Positions 1 through 10,899 are shown, counted from the first letter of the stretch. The stretch: DNA of 64,000 nucleotides from Thereva unica (GCA_949987705.1 CATLJY010000929.1:124001-188000); one strand, 5' to 3'. Made by a program: numbers and translations. Notes: generated by a model from the sequence alone, not told the origin.

Positions 1-1
1 T

Positions 2-1242
2 TCTGCCAGCACAGGCTGGCTTGATCGATTCAAGAAACGTCACGGCATTCGTCAATTATCCATTACTGGGGAACGGCTGTCGTCTGATGAGTCTGCTGCA
101 TCTGATTTTTTGAATAAGTTTGCAGATCTGATTGCTGCAGGAAATTATTCGCCGCAGCAAATATATAATGCTGATGAGACTGGTCTCAATTTCAAGGCAT
201 TACCCAAAAAGAGTCTGGCCGCTAAAGAAGAAAGAAATGCTCCCGGTTTTAAAATAAGTAAAGAGCGATTGACTGTTTTAGCTTGTAGTAATGCTGCGGG
301 AAATCATAAACTCTCCCTGATGGTTATCGGAAAAGCAGCAAAACCAAGAGCATTTAAAAACATAAATGTAAATGCCTTGCCTGTCTGCTACAAAAACTCG
401 AAAAATGCTTGGATGACGGCGAAACTTTTTAAAGAATGGTTTGATGGTCAATTTGTTCCCGAAGTAACCCAATTTTGCAAAGAAAATGAGTTACCGATTC
501 GTTCTCTACTTTTCATCGACAATGCCACATCGCATCCCTCAGACCATGATTTGGTTTGTGGAGAGATAAAGGCTGTTTTCCTCCCACCCAACGTGACACC
601 TTTGCTTCAGCCCATGGATCAACATGTACTGCAGCACCTCAAACTCTCATACCGAAAAAAGCTACTGAGACGAGTACTCGAAAATGAAGACGAAACACTA
701 TCGCTAATTCAAAAGATGAAGTTGATAAATGTCAAGGATGTAATTTACTGGGTAGCCGATTCATGGGAGACCACAAGTGAACAACTGTTGAGAAAATCAT
801 GGAGTAAACTTTGGCCCAGTCTTGGTTTCATGGAACCCCAAAAAACAAGACGCAAGCAGAACCAATGTTGCCCAAGTGCGGGAGCTGTTACAAAATATTC
901 CTGGCTGTGAGGGCGCAGGCGCAAATGATGTGGATGCAAGCTGACGAACACGACCACGCAATTTTGAACGATCAACAGATTATTGAAAGGGTCAATAATG
1001 AACCGGGCGACGATGTCTCAGATAACAGTGAAGATGAAGAAGACGACGGCAGCAACGAAAAGAAAGTATCCCATGCAGAGGCTGCAGCTGCCTTTGACGT
1101 AGCGCTGCGTTACGTAGAACAACACTCGGCGGCGACATCGGCTGAAATCTTGTTTCTGAGACGCTGGCGGAACTTAGCCTCTAAAGAGAGACACTCTTCT
1201 CTTCGACAAAAAACTGTTACAGACTTTTTCAAGCGAGTGTAG
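2..1242 (+). pseudogene. Tigger/pogo-type transposase, 5' end outside window, frameshifted
   Basis: The frame is open from base 2, so the gene starts before the window. The first residues (GWLDRFKKRHGIRQLSITGE) match the end of a CENP-B-type helix-turn-helix DNA-binding region. The DDE_1 catalytic core follows, with its three acidic positions visible: NADETGL (about base 168), LFIDNATSH (about 517) and LLQPMDQHV (about 610). The frame stops at 910, but a second frame starting at about 811 continues to 1242 with an acidic linker (DNSEDEEDDGS) and the C-terminal DFFKRV end. A single frameshift near 880-910 therefore splits one protein. Family knowledge: these enzymes cut and paste elements into TA sites in the nucleus. 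The frameshift means this copy is probably inactive. Confidence 0.88.
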
Positions 1243-1401
1243 TTTTGTTTTAAACATATGATATGATACATACTAATGACAACTACACTGTTAATAACTT
1301 TTAAGCGTATTCTGTAACTTTTTAAATACATAAGACCATTTGATCATATTTTTTCTTTGTTTTTATTATTTTGAAAAATATCCTTATTTCGGTGTCGGGT
1401 T

Positions 1402-1448
1402 AAGCGGACTTTCGGATTACCGAAGTTCGGATTATCGGGACTCTACTG
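1402..1448 (+). repeat. 3' terminal inverted repeat of the Tigger element
   Basis: The block ends in CTACTG followed by TA at 1449-1450. Read on the minus strand it begins CAGTAGAGTCCCGATAATCC, close to known Tigger termini, which insert at TA. It lies about 150 bp after the transposase stop, so it marks the right end of the element. The left end is outside the window. Confidence 0.8.
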
Positions 1449-1477
1449 TATTTGTAGCTTAATTCGTATAAATTATT

Positions 1478-1687
1478 TTATAATTGATTTTCATCTTCTT
1501 CTATGCAAATATCTTCTATAGATATGTTAGAGCACATTATTTCGGTACAGTTTGCGCACAAATTTGAGCATTGTAAACCATGCTTCCTGCACGTACAAGA
1601 AGTATACTCACACCCACAACATATATAGGATACGTTTCGAATTAGAATGTTCGCCCTATGTACCACTTTCAAAAGCATTTTTAGCAT
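1478..1687 (-). pseudogene. cysteine-rich (CXC-like) coding remnant
   Basis: A 69-residue minus-strand frame carries closely spaced cysteines: YICCGCEYTSCTCRKHGLQC, then CSNLCANC. This pattern resembles the CXC (tesmin/TSO1-like) modules found at the C-termini of several insect TE-associated proteins. I cannot name the parent gene. Codons after the cluster are acidic (DICIEEDENQL) and end in a stop. No other exon was recognised nearby, so it is probably a fragment. Confidence 0.35.
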
Positions 1688-2733
1688 TGTTCTCCAAACT
1701 TATATTAAAATGAGAGATAGACAAATTGTAGCCCCTAGCCTACACTTTCAGAAACCGTTTTGGAAATTTCAATCGGGCCACACTGCTAATATTGGCGCAA
1801 TGTGCAAGATTAGGGTCTATTTTGTTTATACAGCAATTATGCAGAAACTATACATGCGACAAGTTTCATCTTTTGGCAGTTCAAAGTATGTATATGTACC
1901 ACGGTATTATGTCCCAAAAAATCATACCCTAATATTGCAAAGTAACAGAGGTATGAGTTTTTGAAAAAAATGGCCTTTTTAAGGGGTTTTCTAGCTTTTC
2001 TCGGCGAAAAATTATCCGATCGAGTTCTAGTAAACCCCATTTTGTAGGGTTTTCAATTCTCTACAAATATCCTGTTGGGAGTAACGTGATTCATCCAGTA
2101 CTTTTTATTGTATACGCCAAAAACGGAAAAAGTACCCATTTTTGTTGCTAATTATTGTTTAAACAATTCCACATGAGTAAATTTTGGCTGGTTTTTTGGT
2201 TTTAGTAATCTATGAGATACTCCTGAAGTAGTAGTGCAAGCAGTTTGCTGTACAATTTTATAACAAAATTTGCCGTTTTTTTCGCTCTAATGACTGGCCT
2301 ATTCCTAGCATTAACCTATCGCACAAATTGCCATGCATAATAACAATATGCCAACCAGGTAAGCTGAAGATACCATTCAGCAGATGAGGTGTACTGAGCA
2401 GAGAATATTGGAAAAATGACACAACTTCTTTTATAGCTGCAAAAAACGAGGTCACATATTAGGTGCAGCATTAATTCTACGGAATTTTGTACTTTGTTGG
2501 TAGGTTTTGACGATTTAAATGATACCTAGCAGGGTTACTACTAGACATTGCACAATCATCTTAACGAAATGACAGAGTGCGCATACAAAGGGGGCTTCTA
2601 AGCTTGGTTTTTCACATTTCAAAAACATCTTGCCCTCGGGTAAGATGAGTTTTTAGTAGTACAAGTCTAAAGGCAATTGGCCCCACAATCAAGGTATAGG
2701 AGCACGAGTTATAACTACTGAAATCATTTACCT
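1688..2733. other. non-coding stretch, no feature recognised
   Basis: AT-rich sequence with T-rich and A-rich runs. Short frames on both strands (1647-1964 plus, 2258-2455 minus) have no recognisable motif. Nothing here is supported as a gene. Confidence 0.5.
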
Positions 2734-2890
2734 ATGTACATGGAGTCAATAGTAGTTCCCGACAATGGCGTGGAACCAGAAATACGCCGAAGGCTGCTAA
2801 AAGCCAACAAAGCCTACTACAGTCTGTCAAGGCTCTTCAAATCCAAGCATCTGACCATAACGTGCAAACTGCTACTATATACAGCGAGCA
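2734..2890 (+). pseudogene. LINE reverse-transcriptase C-terminal fragment
   Basis: The translation runs VPDNGVEPEIRRRLLKANKA and then LSRLFKSKHLTITCKLLLYT. This matches the region after the polymerase core of endonuclease-reverse transcriptase LINEs, where the newest strand segment is re-initialised before the LIRPV motif. Only about 50 residues survive. The frame runs into a short palindrome at 2875-2918, and no flanking LINE sequence was recognised. Confidence 0.6.
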
Positions 2891-2918
2891 ATAATAACTT
2901 ATTGCTCGCTGCTATATA
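2875..2918. repeat. short palindrome at end of LINE fragment
   Basis: TATATACAGCGAGCAATAA is followed after four bases by its reverse complement with one extra base (TTATTGCTCGCTGCTATATA). It lies exactly where the LINE reading frame is lost, so it may record a small inverted duplication at the breakpoint. Confidence 0.7.
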
Positions 2919-2944
2919 TTCAGAAATCACTCTAGCCTCTTGAC

Positions 2945-3400
2945 CGTGGTCGAGGAAACACCTTCGGAAAATTTTTGGTCGCTTATATGAGCATCGCGAC
3001 ATACATACATATGTACATGTTGTGAAGAAAATAAAGCTCGGTAGGCTCAGGTGAAACGCTTGAAAATACTTAAAGCTTCAAGTATCGATATCTCAAAAAC
3101 GAAGTGACATATCGAAAAAAAAAATATTTAACATTTTCGACTTATATTTTAGGGTGTTTCATCGAAATTCTTAATTAAAATATTGGCGGCACGTGAGCCG
3201 TAGTTCTGATTCAATTAAAAACTTTTGGGAAATACCTCAAAATGTCAACTTGAAGTGTCAATATATCGAAAACTAAGCGTGATATTTTCGCCTTATTCTA
3301 TGGTGTTTCACCAAAATCCATCGTCAAAAAGCGGGCCAGGTGTCAATAAAAAGGAAGGGGGTAAATAAATCAAAAATGGACCGGTATTATTCCTCTTTGA
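2945..3400. other. non-coding stretch, no feature recognised
   Basis: A/T-rich DNA with two similar sentences around 3090-3180 and 3240-3310 (both mention of 'atatcgaaaa' and 'gtgtttca' motifs), suggesting old internal duplication. No gene or TIR pair seen. Confidence 0.4.
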
Positions 3401-3407
3401 ACTATTT

Positions 3408-4591
3408 TCAACTGAAATCTGTTGACGGAATTCGGTCTTCATATTTTGCATAATCGACTACCTCCAGCGCCCGGTCTAACAGGAGTTGTTCTTTTTTAGC
3501 CAAAAAGTTGTGCAGATCACAAGCTTCTTTGAAAATTTTATCACAAGTTTCAGGAGATACTTCTATTAGCTTATGAAATATCCTGAATCTATTTACCAAT
3601 CTGCCAAAAGCCATTTCGACGAGCGCGGCATATTCGGTAGTTAAAAAGTTCTTAAGGAATACCCAAACGTAAATTTCTATTGTGTGGTTTCATTAAATTT
3701 TTATCCAATGAAAATGGGTCATTTCCAATAACAAAATACGGAATTTCCAAAGTTTGGACTGACGAACTGGATTTGGAATTTTGTACCTAGTAATTATTTT
3801 ACAAACAACTATAAAAAGAGATTATAGAGATTATAAATTGCGCTGCCTGAAGCTTAGCACCCACATTTATATAAATGAAACGACTACGGGCATCTCACCG
3901 TTAAAAAAACCCTTATAATTATAAAAAGTCGATCCGGTATGCACTGGCGCAAGAATACGAATGTGTTTTCAATCCACAACCCCCAGGGTATTAGAGAATT
4001 GCCACATTGTCTGGAAATCACTTGCAATTTCAAGCCATTCTTTCTCTGTTTCTGGTATCTAATCTAAAATGAAATTTGATTAAGGTAATCAATTGGTTGT
4101 TTTTAATAATAGTAGTTATACCTTCATATATAAGGGCTGGATAACTTGATATATCGCATCCAAAACTTCTGGTACGTATTTGTTAATAGTTTTCTTGGAA
4201 ATTTGTGATAGAATTTCCACAGACTTGTAGGAATCTCCAGTTGCGATAAATCGCAATGTAAATGCCAGACGTTGTCTTGCAGGTAGATATAGGTGTCCTT
4301 TTTTTGAATATGTATATGGCTCTATCTAAAAATACCCAAATTGTTATTAAACCTATGTTAATTTTTTCAACAAAAAAATCTTTACCAATGAGAGAAGTTC
4401 CTTAATCTTTTCATGAGACAGCCTTCCGAATTTCCGATACTCATTTTCGGACTACATGAGGTTATTTAAAGTATTATCAATTCTTTAAATTGTTCTCTTT
4501 TTTCATCTTCCTTTTCTCTTTTCTCCAAAATCTCTAACATGTCTATACTTCTAATTGCGTGCGCACACAGTTCCCCTTTCTTCAACGCCAT
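3408..4591 (-). pseudogene. PIF/Harbinger (HARBI1-type) transposase, decayed, introns retained
   Basis: Read on the minus strand from an ATG at 4591 (MALKKGELCAHAIRS), the pieces line up with HARBI1-like nucleases. They are NEYRKFGRLSHEKIKELLSL, then KGHLYLPARQRLAFTLRFIA, EKEWLEIASDFQTMWQFSNT, LGVVD-stop-KHIRILAPVH, VIGNDPFSLDKNLMKPHNRN, and MAFGRLVNRFRIFHKLIEVS. Two GT-AG introns are visible, about 4386-4328 and 4133-4055. The glycine after the first catalytic Asp (normally DGKH) is a TGA stop, and frameshifts break the part at 3620-3890. The gene is therefore dead. It differs in sequence from the intact Harbinger at 39-42.6 kb. No TIRs were found. Confidence 0.85.
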
Positions 4592-4727
4592 TTTTCAAAT
4601 GAAAATCTATGTATGTCATGAAATGCCCGCCGCCACAATATTTAACAGTTTAAGCCATAAAATAGTCTCGCATAAAAGAAAAAATATTATAATTACCGCT
4701 TTTTTGTAATTCTATAGTAACTCCATC

Positions 4728-6525
4728 CATCCAATGGCACTTGACTTCCTCTAGGGCATTTCTCCAAGTTTGACGGTTCCTTTCAGCGCATGTCTCCAGT
4801 TCCAGATGTTGAGCATTGCCTCTGCGTCAGCCGTCACAGAGTCTATTCATCTTCTCCTGGGTTTGCCTACTGGCCTACTTCCCGAAAGTTTTGATGCTAT
4901 AAGGCGTTTTGGGATACGATTGTCCTCCATCCTGATTACGTGGCCGGCTGGTATCAGTCTGTTAATGTTTATTAAAGTTGAGAGTCGAAAATTTCATACA
5001 ATTCGTTGTTTTATCTTATTCGCCATATTCCATCGTCTCTAGTTTGGCCTATTATGCATCTGAGAATTTTTCTCTCAAACCTGTTAACTTGTTCCTCTAT
5101 GCCCTGGGTCATAGTCCAAGTCTCGCTACCATAACACAGTACTGGTCATATTACTGTTTTGTAGAGTTAGAGTTTCGTTTTCCTGTGCACAAATCTTGAG
5201 TGCAGGATTTGTGTTTGGGCATAAAAGTAGTCCAGTAGTCCATTCGTCTAGTTATTTGATCGTGATCGTGGACCCAAGGTGCACTGTTTTATCTACTACT
5301 TCTAGGTTATATTCGTCGATGGTTATATTTCTTCCCATTCTAAATCTTCTTGCTCTGAATTGTTGCATCACCTTCGTTTTCTCTTCGTTTGTCTTCAGGC
5401 CTATCTCCTTTGCCGCCTATTTTAATTCGTTATAAGCTTCTTTTGCCGCCAAAAAATACCTTCCGACGATGTTCACGTCATCCGCATAACCAAGTAATTG
5501 TACCGACTGGGCAGAGCTATTGATGCACTTCTCTGGACTGACGTTTTCCTTATCACCCATGCTAGGGCCAGGTTGAAAAGCATGGGGGCCAATCCATGTC
5601 CTTGTCTAAGTCGTTATCATACTTCGAACTCCTCTGTTATAACATTTTGGATCTTTAATTTCCCTAGTGAGTTATTTGTTACTCATATTTTCAGTTGTAC
5701 CAGCTTTGAGGAGACTCCTAATTCCGAAAAGATCTCGTATAGCCTCTCTCTGTTTATTGTGTTATATGCCTGTTGAAAGTCGACATCTAGTATACATTAT
5801 ATCCTCCACATTATTTTCTCAGGTTTTCTCCGGAATTTGTCTTAAGGTCAGCAGTTGGTCCGACGTTGGCCTGTTTGTCCAGAATCAGCCTGATTTTCTT
5901 CTAAAAGGCCTTCCGCTATAGGTTTTAGTTCTTTTTTCACAAGGATTGTGAAGGTTTTGTTTTGTTTTTATCTCCTTTCTTGTATATTGGACATATAATC
6001 GCTTTCTTCCGTCATCTGGTATAATTTCTTCCTCCCAGATGCTGCATATGAGCTCGTTTAAGGATCGTAAGTTGTGGTCCTCCTTCCTTTAGCAGCTTAG
6101 CTGCTATTCCATCGGCGCCTGGCAGTTTGTTGCTGTTTTGCCTTTTTACTACTTCCCGTACCTCATCCAATGTTGGTGGTTCTATTGAGAAGTTGTCTTG
6201 GGGATTTACAAATGCTTCTGTCTGTGCATTCTCGTTTAGTATGGGGGTAGGATTCAATAGGTTCTGAAAATACTCTCTCCACCTTTCCTTTATTCTATCA
6301 GGATCTGCCAACAAGTTCCCATCTATGTCTTTGCAGATGTCTGTTCTTGGCTGCAACTTATTGGTGATCTGGCGACTTTCTTTGTACGCTTGTCTAACTT
6401 TCCTTTCATTGAAGTCTTCCTGTATCTGTAAGATCGTCTTCTTGGCCTTGAGATGTACTTGGGCTCTGGTTTCTTTCTTCAATTACGGCTCTATAGTCCT
6501 GGTCAAACTAATCAATTCTAGTCTG
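4728..6525 (-). pseudogene. LINE-C copy 1: endonuclease-type non-LTR retrotransposon, 5' truncated and decayed
   Basis: On the minus strand the best-preserved block (6482-6012) reads KAKKTILQIQEDFNERKVRQ, then DIDGNLLADPDRIKERWREY and SNKLPGADGIAAKLLKEGGP, which is the N-terminal part of a LINE reverse transcriptase. Lower coordinates hold the rest with many stops: RLRQGHGLAPMLFNLAL, RPVLCYGSETWTMTQ-like text and the basic C-terminus. It matches the better copy at 31.05-33.03 kb throughout. The 3' end is at CCATCCATCCAATGG (4728), which reads as a GGAT-rich tail. Sequence similarity to copy 2 stops abruptly at 6525, where a tRNA-like block begins. Confidence 0.85.
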
Positions 6526-6690
6526 CCTGGGGCCTCGGTAGTCTAGGGGTAAGGCGCCTGACTGCTGTCCCAGAGGTCCCGGGTTCGAATCCCGGCCAGC
6601 CGGCAATTCATCTTGACTAGATAGTGGTCCGAGCCATAGCACGCTCCTCTCATTGGTCCAGTTTTATAGATGAGAGAAGGAAGGGAAAGA
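6526..6690 (+). repeat. tRNA-derived SINE head (RNA polymerase III A and B boxes)
   Basis: TAGTCTAGGGG fits the A box and GGTTCGAATCC is a perfect B box. A 5-bp T-stem (CCGGG/CCCGG) and a 4-bp D-stem (GTCT/AGGC) form. The acceptor strands do not pair (GCCTCGG against CCAGCCG has few pairs) and the anticodon stem is weak, so this is not a working tRNA. The following 90 bp (from GGCAATTCATCTTGACTAG) would be the SINE body. It abuts the truncated 5' end of LINE-C copy 1. No second copy is in the window, so SINE status is an inference from the boxes. Confidence 0.6.
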
Positions 6691-8335
6691 GGGAAATTTT
6701 CGAAAAAAACCGGTTTTACTCAACCGACTTATGGCATAAATGGGAAATGGCTCAATCTTCTTACGTCGAGTATACTCGTGGCCCCTAGAAATTTCTAGTA
6801 ATTACCACATTATATTTCGAAAATAATACTTTAAGACTTTTCTTTAACTAAACATATTACTCTTGTGATTTTATACAGTGCTCAAAAATACAAAATTTCT
6901 TTTTCTAATTTAATTTTTGTCCTTCTAAAATGTTCATCTGAATGCGAATTATCATAATGTTGACCCTAAAAGTTAGCTTAAAAGAAGTTCATGTCAAAGA
7001 AATATCCTTAATCTAATTTCCTTAATGCTGACATCCTTTCCGGGATAAATTTCATTAGGACTACCTCATGGCGAATATCTTATTCGCGCATCTCAGGCTC
7101 GAGCCAGAAAAAAGGAACCCTTATCCACCCTCCACATCTATGTAAGTCTCCTATAGGCAGTCATGAAATATTGTTTTGGTGAATTTGACCTGGTTTTCTA
7201 GGATAAAGAGATCCTCGTCCTTAAGAAATATTCTCGCTACATCCTTGTGAGTGGGTGCGATATGACTCTTAACAAAAGCCCAACCTTAAAAAGGGTCATA
7301 AAAACAGTTTTCACAAGAGAAAATAATTATCTAACTCAATTCTCTCGCTATCTTCCTTCGTCCTGGCTCGTAGTTGTCTACGATTCCGTGATTAAATCCT
7401 TCCGGTTGAAAATGGAAAACTCGTCCTGCGAGAAGTTTTGTCTTCTTAAGATAGTTGGTATAAAGGAGACTAAGGATAAAGAGAAAAAAACAGCACTGAG
7501 AAAGTGTAAGAATAAACATTGTCGTTTCTTACATCTCCTAAATGGATAGTAATGGGTGCAATGGACAGTTTAATTTCGTTGAGAACTATTTGCTGATGAT
7601 GTTATATAATTAATTGAACTAAATGCAGCAAATACAGTCTTTCGGTGCCTTAAGGTGGCGGAAATTTAATGGTTGAACAGAATTCACAGGATGCTAGTGT
7701 CATTGCCCGTTTTATTACGACAAAAAAGTTTATTCCTCGGAGTCACGAGGTGATAAGGGATAATTTTTCAACTAAATTTGTTACAGATGATACCGTCGCT
7801 TGAGAAGAAGTTTAAGTAATTACTTTTTCAGCTACAGGTAGGGTGAGTTTTTAAAGTTTCATTAGCTACAGCTCTTAGAAATTTTATTTGAACTTTATGT
7901 AAGAATCAGTTTGATATAATGAGTAATTCACATAATTCAGCATATCGTTTAACGAAAACTTTTACTATTAATAATTTGATTGTGGAAGCAGGCAGTAAAA
8001 TATTTGATTTATTATAACTTTGATAAAAATAAAGAATAAATAAATTCGCGTAGACCAGCTTTATCTCCATTGAGACTGGAGACGCTTTCCTCTGGCGACC
8101 AGGGACGGATTGGCCCCCCTTAGCGGCCCGAGCATTTGTTTAGTGACAGGCCCAAAGGAACTCGACTTCGCCCCCCTCCGCTTCTCCGACCTTCAGTACA
8201 CCTCCAGTCCAGAGAAACAGTTGAAGGAATTCAAGGTACATAAAATATAAGGTATGATTCTCCGGAATACGAGAATTCGTTCGGTTCTGCGTATTTATAG
8301 AGATACTAGCTGAACCCGTTGCGCCTCGCTGCACC
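6691..8335. other. non-coding stretch, no supported gene
   Basis: AT-rich DNA. A 100-codon frame at 7247-7549 has no recognised motif, no homologue that I can name and lysine-rich composition at its end, so it is not called. A G/C-richer block near 8085-8200 (CAGGGACGGATTGGCCCCCC) looks like a degraded repeat. Confidence 0.45.
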
Positions 8336-8339
8336 CATC

Positions 8340-8985
8340 AATGTTGTGGATGGTTACCATTCAGCTCTTTCCGCAGCATTATCCGTTGTACAATATATAC
8401 GCTGGTCATTTTCTAGATGACCAACCAAATGAACAACAGTTGAATATCTTTTATGAATGGCGAATGACAGAAATTAATTGCCTTACCGATAGATTATTGC
8501 TAACATTACGTCCCATTTAATATTGTGTTATTTTGGTGATCGCATTTGCATTAGCAGCACCAAAAACAGCCATGTCGCTCCCCTTCATTATATATTTGAA
8601 TATGAATTAGATTGATTCGACAGAATTGCAAAATTCAACATTTATGAGAGCATTGAACGTCTTGGGCAATAATGGCGAATAGAGTAATACCCAACGATTG
8701 TCAGCTTCACAATCGTAACCTTCCAAGTTATCTCTTTGCCATTGACCTTAGTCGGTCGACGAAGATACATTGGATAACCATTGTTCCCGATTACATTTTC
8801 AGAAATCAATGCTCTTGAATACCGCTTTGAATATTTCCCATTGTGGATTGCAAGTAAAAGTTATGAACAAACCTGACGACCATATTGATATTGGACATAT
8901 GCGTTCCGACACACAATGCATCAACGATTTTCCAACGTTCGTTTCGAACTGTATCGATTTTCTTTGCTGAACCTAACTAAAATTG
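8340..8985 (-). pseudogene. Helitron helicase/Rep N-terminal region, decayed
   Basis: Several minus-strand pieces match the Helitron-like N domain in the expected order. They are LFITFTCNPQWEIFKAVFKS (about 8873-8815), NVIGNNGYPMYLRRPTKVNG (about 8807-8745), a degraded VDNRWVVPYSPLL-type piece (about 8720-8660), KGSDMAVF-like remains near 8575, and HLVGHLENDQRIYCTTDNAA (about 8440-8370). The pieces fall in different frames and contain stops. Helitrons are rolling-circle transposons whose Rep/helicase nicks and unwinds DNA. Neither the helicase part nor termini were found. Confidence 0.82.
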
Positions 8986-9430
8986 TTAAAGTAACTGCTC
9001 GGCTGCGCCAACTTTGATATTTTTTGTTCTTTTTCACATATTCCTTTGTCGAAAACTACTAAGTAAAGTCCATTTTAACATAAAAATTGGGTCAATAGCA
9101 AGAGAGGGAAGTATTGTACCTTGTTCAACAAAAATTTTTGCTTAAAAACTAACACATGCACAAATGCCTTATAGATAAAGAAACAATACTCGGCCATAGC
9201 CGTTGATATCCCATCTAAAGATAATAAGTTAATCTTGGTGAAGCAAGACCCATGTACCCCGAGAGTATGATAACAAACCGGTTAACCAAGTGTTAAATAT
9301 TGACCCGTGTACGCCAGCCTAATGAGAGTAACATGTAAACGCACTCTAACGTTACTACTGTTACGTTTCGGTTAATGCATTTATAATTTGACACCACTAT
9401 CGCTGCTACAATCGATTTTACTTTTTTTTA
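8986..9430. other. non-coding stretch, no feature recognised
   Basis: AT-rich sequence with no long frame, TIR pair or tandem repeat seen. Confidence 0.4.
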
Positions 9431-9549
9431 TTAACTTCCCAGTATAGGAAGTTATTGTAATCGGTCCGAAAATCGAAATCGAAAATTTCAACGTATTTTC
9501 ATCTTTCAAGGTCCCAGGAGCATTTTAAGCAAAAAATTGGGAGGAAGTA

Positions 9550-9576
<27 letters not shown>
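9550..9576. repeat. (TG)n microsatellite
   Basis: A run of alternating T and G of about 27 bp inside repeat X. The X copy at the window end has a shorter run (from about 63928), so the tract length differs between copies. Confidence 0.95.
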
Positions 9577-9583
<7 letters not shown>

Positions 9584-9604
9584 TACGGATGTGGTCATTT
9601 TTTC

Positions 9605-10245
9605 CTGCACGATATCGCGCGAACCAAAACTGATATCGACTTCGTTGAGGTGTTGTTCGAAGCGTATTAACCGAAATATGATCTGAAAAGAATTTCATGA
9701 AATTCGGTCGAGCCGTTTTTTTGTTTAAGCGACGTAAGTGATTTTTGTACCTGCACGATATCGCCCGAACCACGAAAGATATTGACTTACTTGAGGTGCC
9801 GTTCGAAGCGTATTAGCGACAATATTATCTGAAAATATTTTTATAATATTCGGTCCAGCGGTTTTTTGGTTTAAATGACTTAAATGATTTTTGTACCTGC
9901 ACGATATCGCGCGAACTATAAAAGATATCGACTTAGTTGACGTGCCGTTCGAAGAGTATTAACCAAAATATGATCTGAAAAGATTTTCATAAAATTCGGT
10001 CGAGCCGTTTTTTTGTTTAAGCGACGTAAGTGATTTTTGTACCTGCACGATATGGCCCGAACCACAAAAGATATTGACTTACTTGAGGTGCCGTTCGAAG
10101 CGTATTAGCGACAATATAATCTGAAAAGATTTTTATAATATTCGGTCCAGCGGATTTTTGGTTTAAATGACTTAAGTGATTCCTGCCTGCACCTGCACGA
10201 TGCCGCGCGAACTAAAAACTATATCGACTTCATTGAGGTGCCGAA
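9605..10245. repeat. 146-bp tandem array with alternating A and B monomers
   Basis: The anchor CTGCACGATAT recurs at 9605, 9751, 9897 and 10043 (exact 146-bp steps) and then, as CTGCACGATG, at 10193. Monomers 1 and 3 share GGTCGAGCCG and AAGCGACGTAAGTG. Monomers 2 and 4 share ATATTGACTTACTTGAGG, ATTAGCGACAATAT and GGTCCAGCGG. The partial fifth unit is again type A-like. The array is therefore A-B-A-B-A', a 292-bp higher-order repeat. Confidence 0.9.
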
Positions 10246-10751
10246 AAACATTAATACATCAATTTTATATACATTTTCGTCATCCTAATCTTGTAAGTGC
10301 GCACATTTAGTTTGACATTTTAGCGAAAATATTGATAAACAATTGTGACAAATTCTCGGTATTATGCGTATATTCTATATTGCCTATTGTTCATTTATTA
10401 TTAAAATATCCAATCATAATATTCAACATCCATCATACTGGGAAGTTGATCGTGTGGACCGAAAGGGTCGAACCCACATCCCAACTAGTTTCATTTAATA
10501 AAACAAACCGATTTCACGTACAAATCATATCAATTAAATGCGAAGAAAAAATTTCCAATAAGGATATCGACAATTCTTTTTCAAGCGCCATTACAAAAAT
10601 ACCAACAGACATAATCATGAAAACTATATACATAAACCTTGCTATTGAGGTTTTCTAACATAGACCACACTCAATCAGTCATTTCATACAGCCAATTTTT
10701 CAAACATCGATTACATACAAAACAATGATTCATTTTTATATATATAGATAT

Positions 10752-10842
10752 AATGCTGGGCACCGCATTCAGCCATCTTGGGATCTTGGAAAAAAATATC
10801 GATACAGATATACTATCGATGTGGATTGTAGTGCCCACCCTG
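10752..10842. mobile_element. possible hAT-type mini-element
   Basis: The right end reads GTGCCCACCCTG (inverse CAGGGTGGGCAC, a hAT-like terminus) and the left end is a degraded partner, ATGCTGGGCAC. The interior has TATCGATA-type motifs seen in small hAT elements. Flanking 8-mers (ATATAGAT and CTATTGAT) agree at 6 of 8 positions, only partial support for a TSD. Confidence 0.3.
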
Positions 10843-10899
10843 CTATTGATGGATGCTCTTGTGTGCAAGATCATAATACTTTAAATTCTATATACCATG

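Larger units (their letters stand above)
9431..10492. mobile_element. repeat family X, copy 1 (contains TG run and 146-bp tandem array)
   Basis: The left part (AACTTCCCAGTATAGGAAGT, then GTAATCGGTCCG) is almost identical to the sequence from 63811 to the window end. The right part (CATACTGGGAAGTTGATCG, then GGACCGAAAGGGTCGAACCC) matches 63447-63505. The 13-bp motif AACTTCCCAGTAT occurs inverted near both ends and may be a terminal inverted repeat, but the homology runs about 40 bp beyond it on the right. No coding potential or TSD was found. A non-autonomous DNA element is the likeliest class. Confidence 0.6.

Noticed and set aside
2258..2455. Minus-strand 65-codon frame as TE protein
   Set aside because: Contains no motif I can match and no neighbours in frame.
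6526..6600. Functional tRNA gene
   Set aside because: A and B boxes and T-arm are good but the acceptor stem does not pair and the anticodon stem is weak; better explained as a SINE head or tRNA relic.
7247..7549. 100-codon plus-strand frame as a gene
   Set aside because: No motif, domain or splice context; a frame this length is expected by chance in 64 kb.
9605..10245. CRISPR array
   Set aside because: The repeats are full-length 146-bp tandem monomers without unique spacers, and the sequence is eukaryotic.
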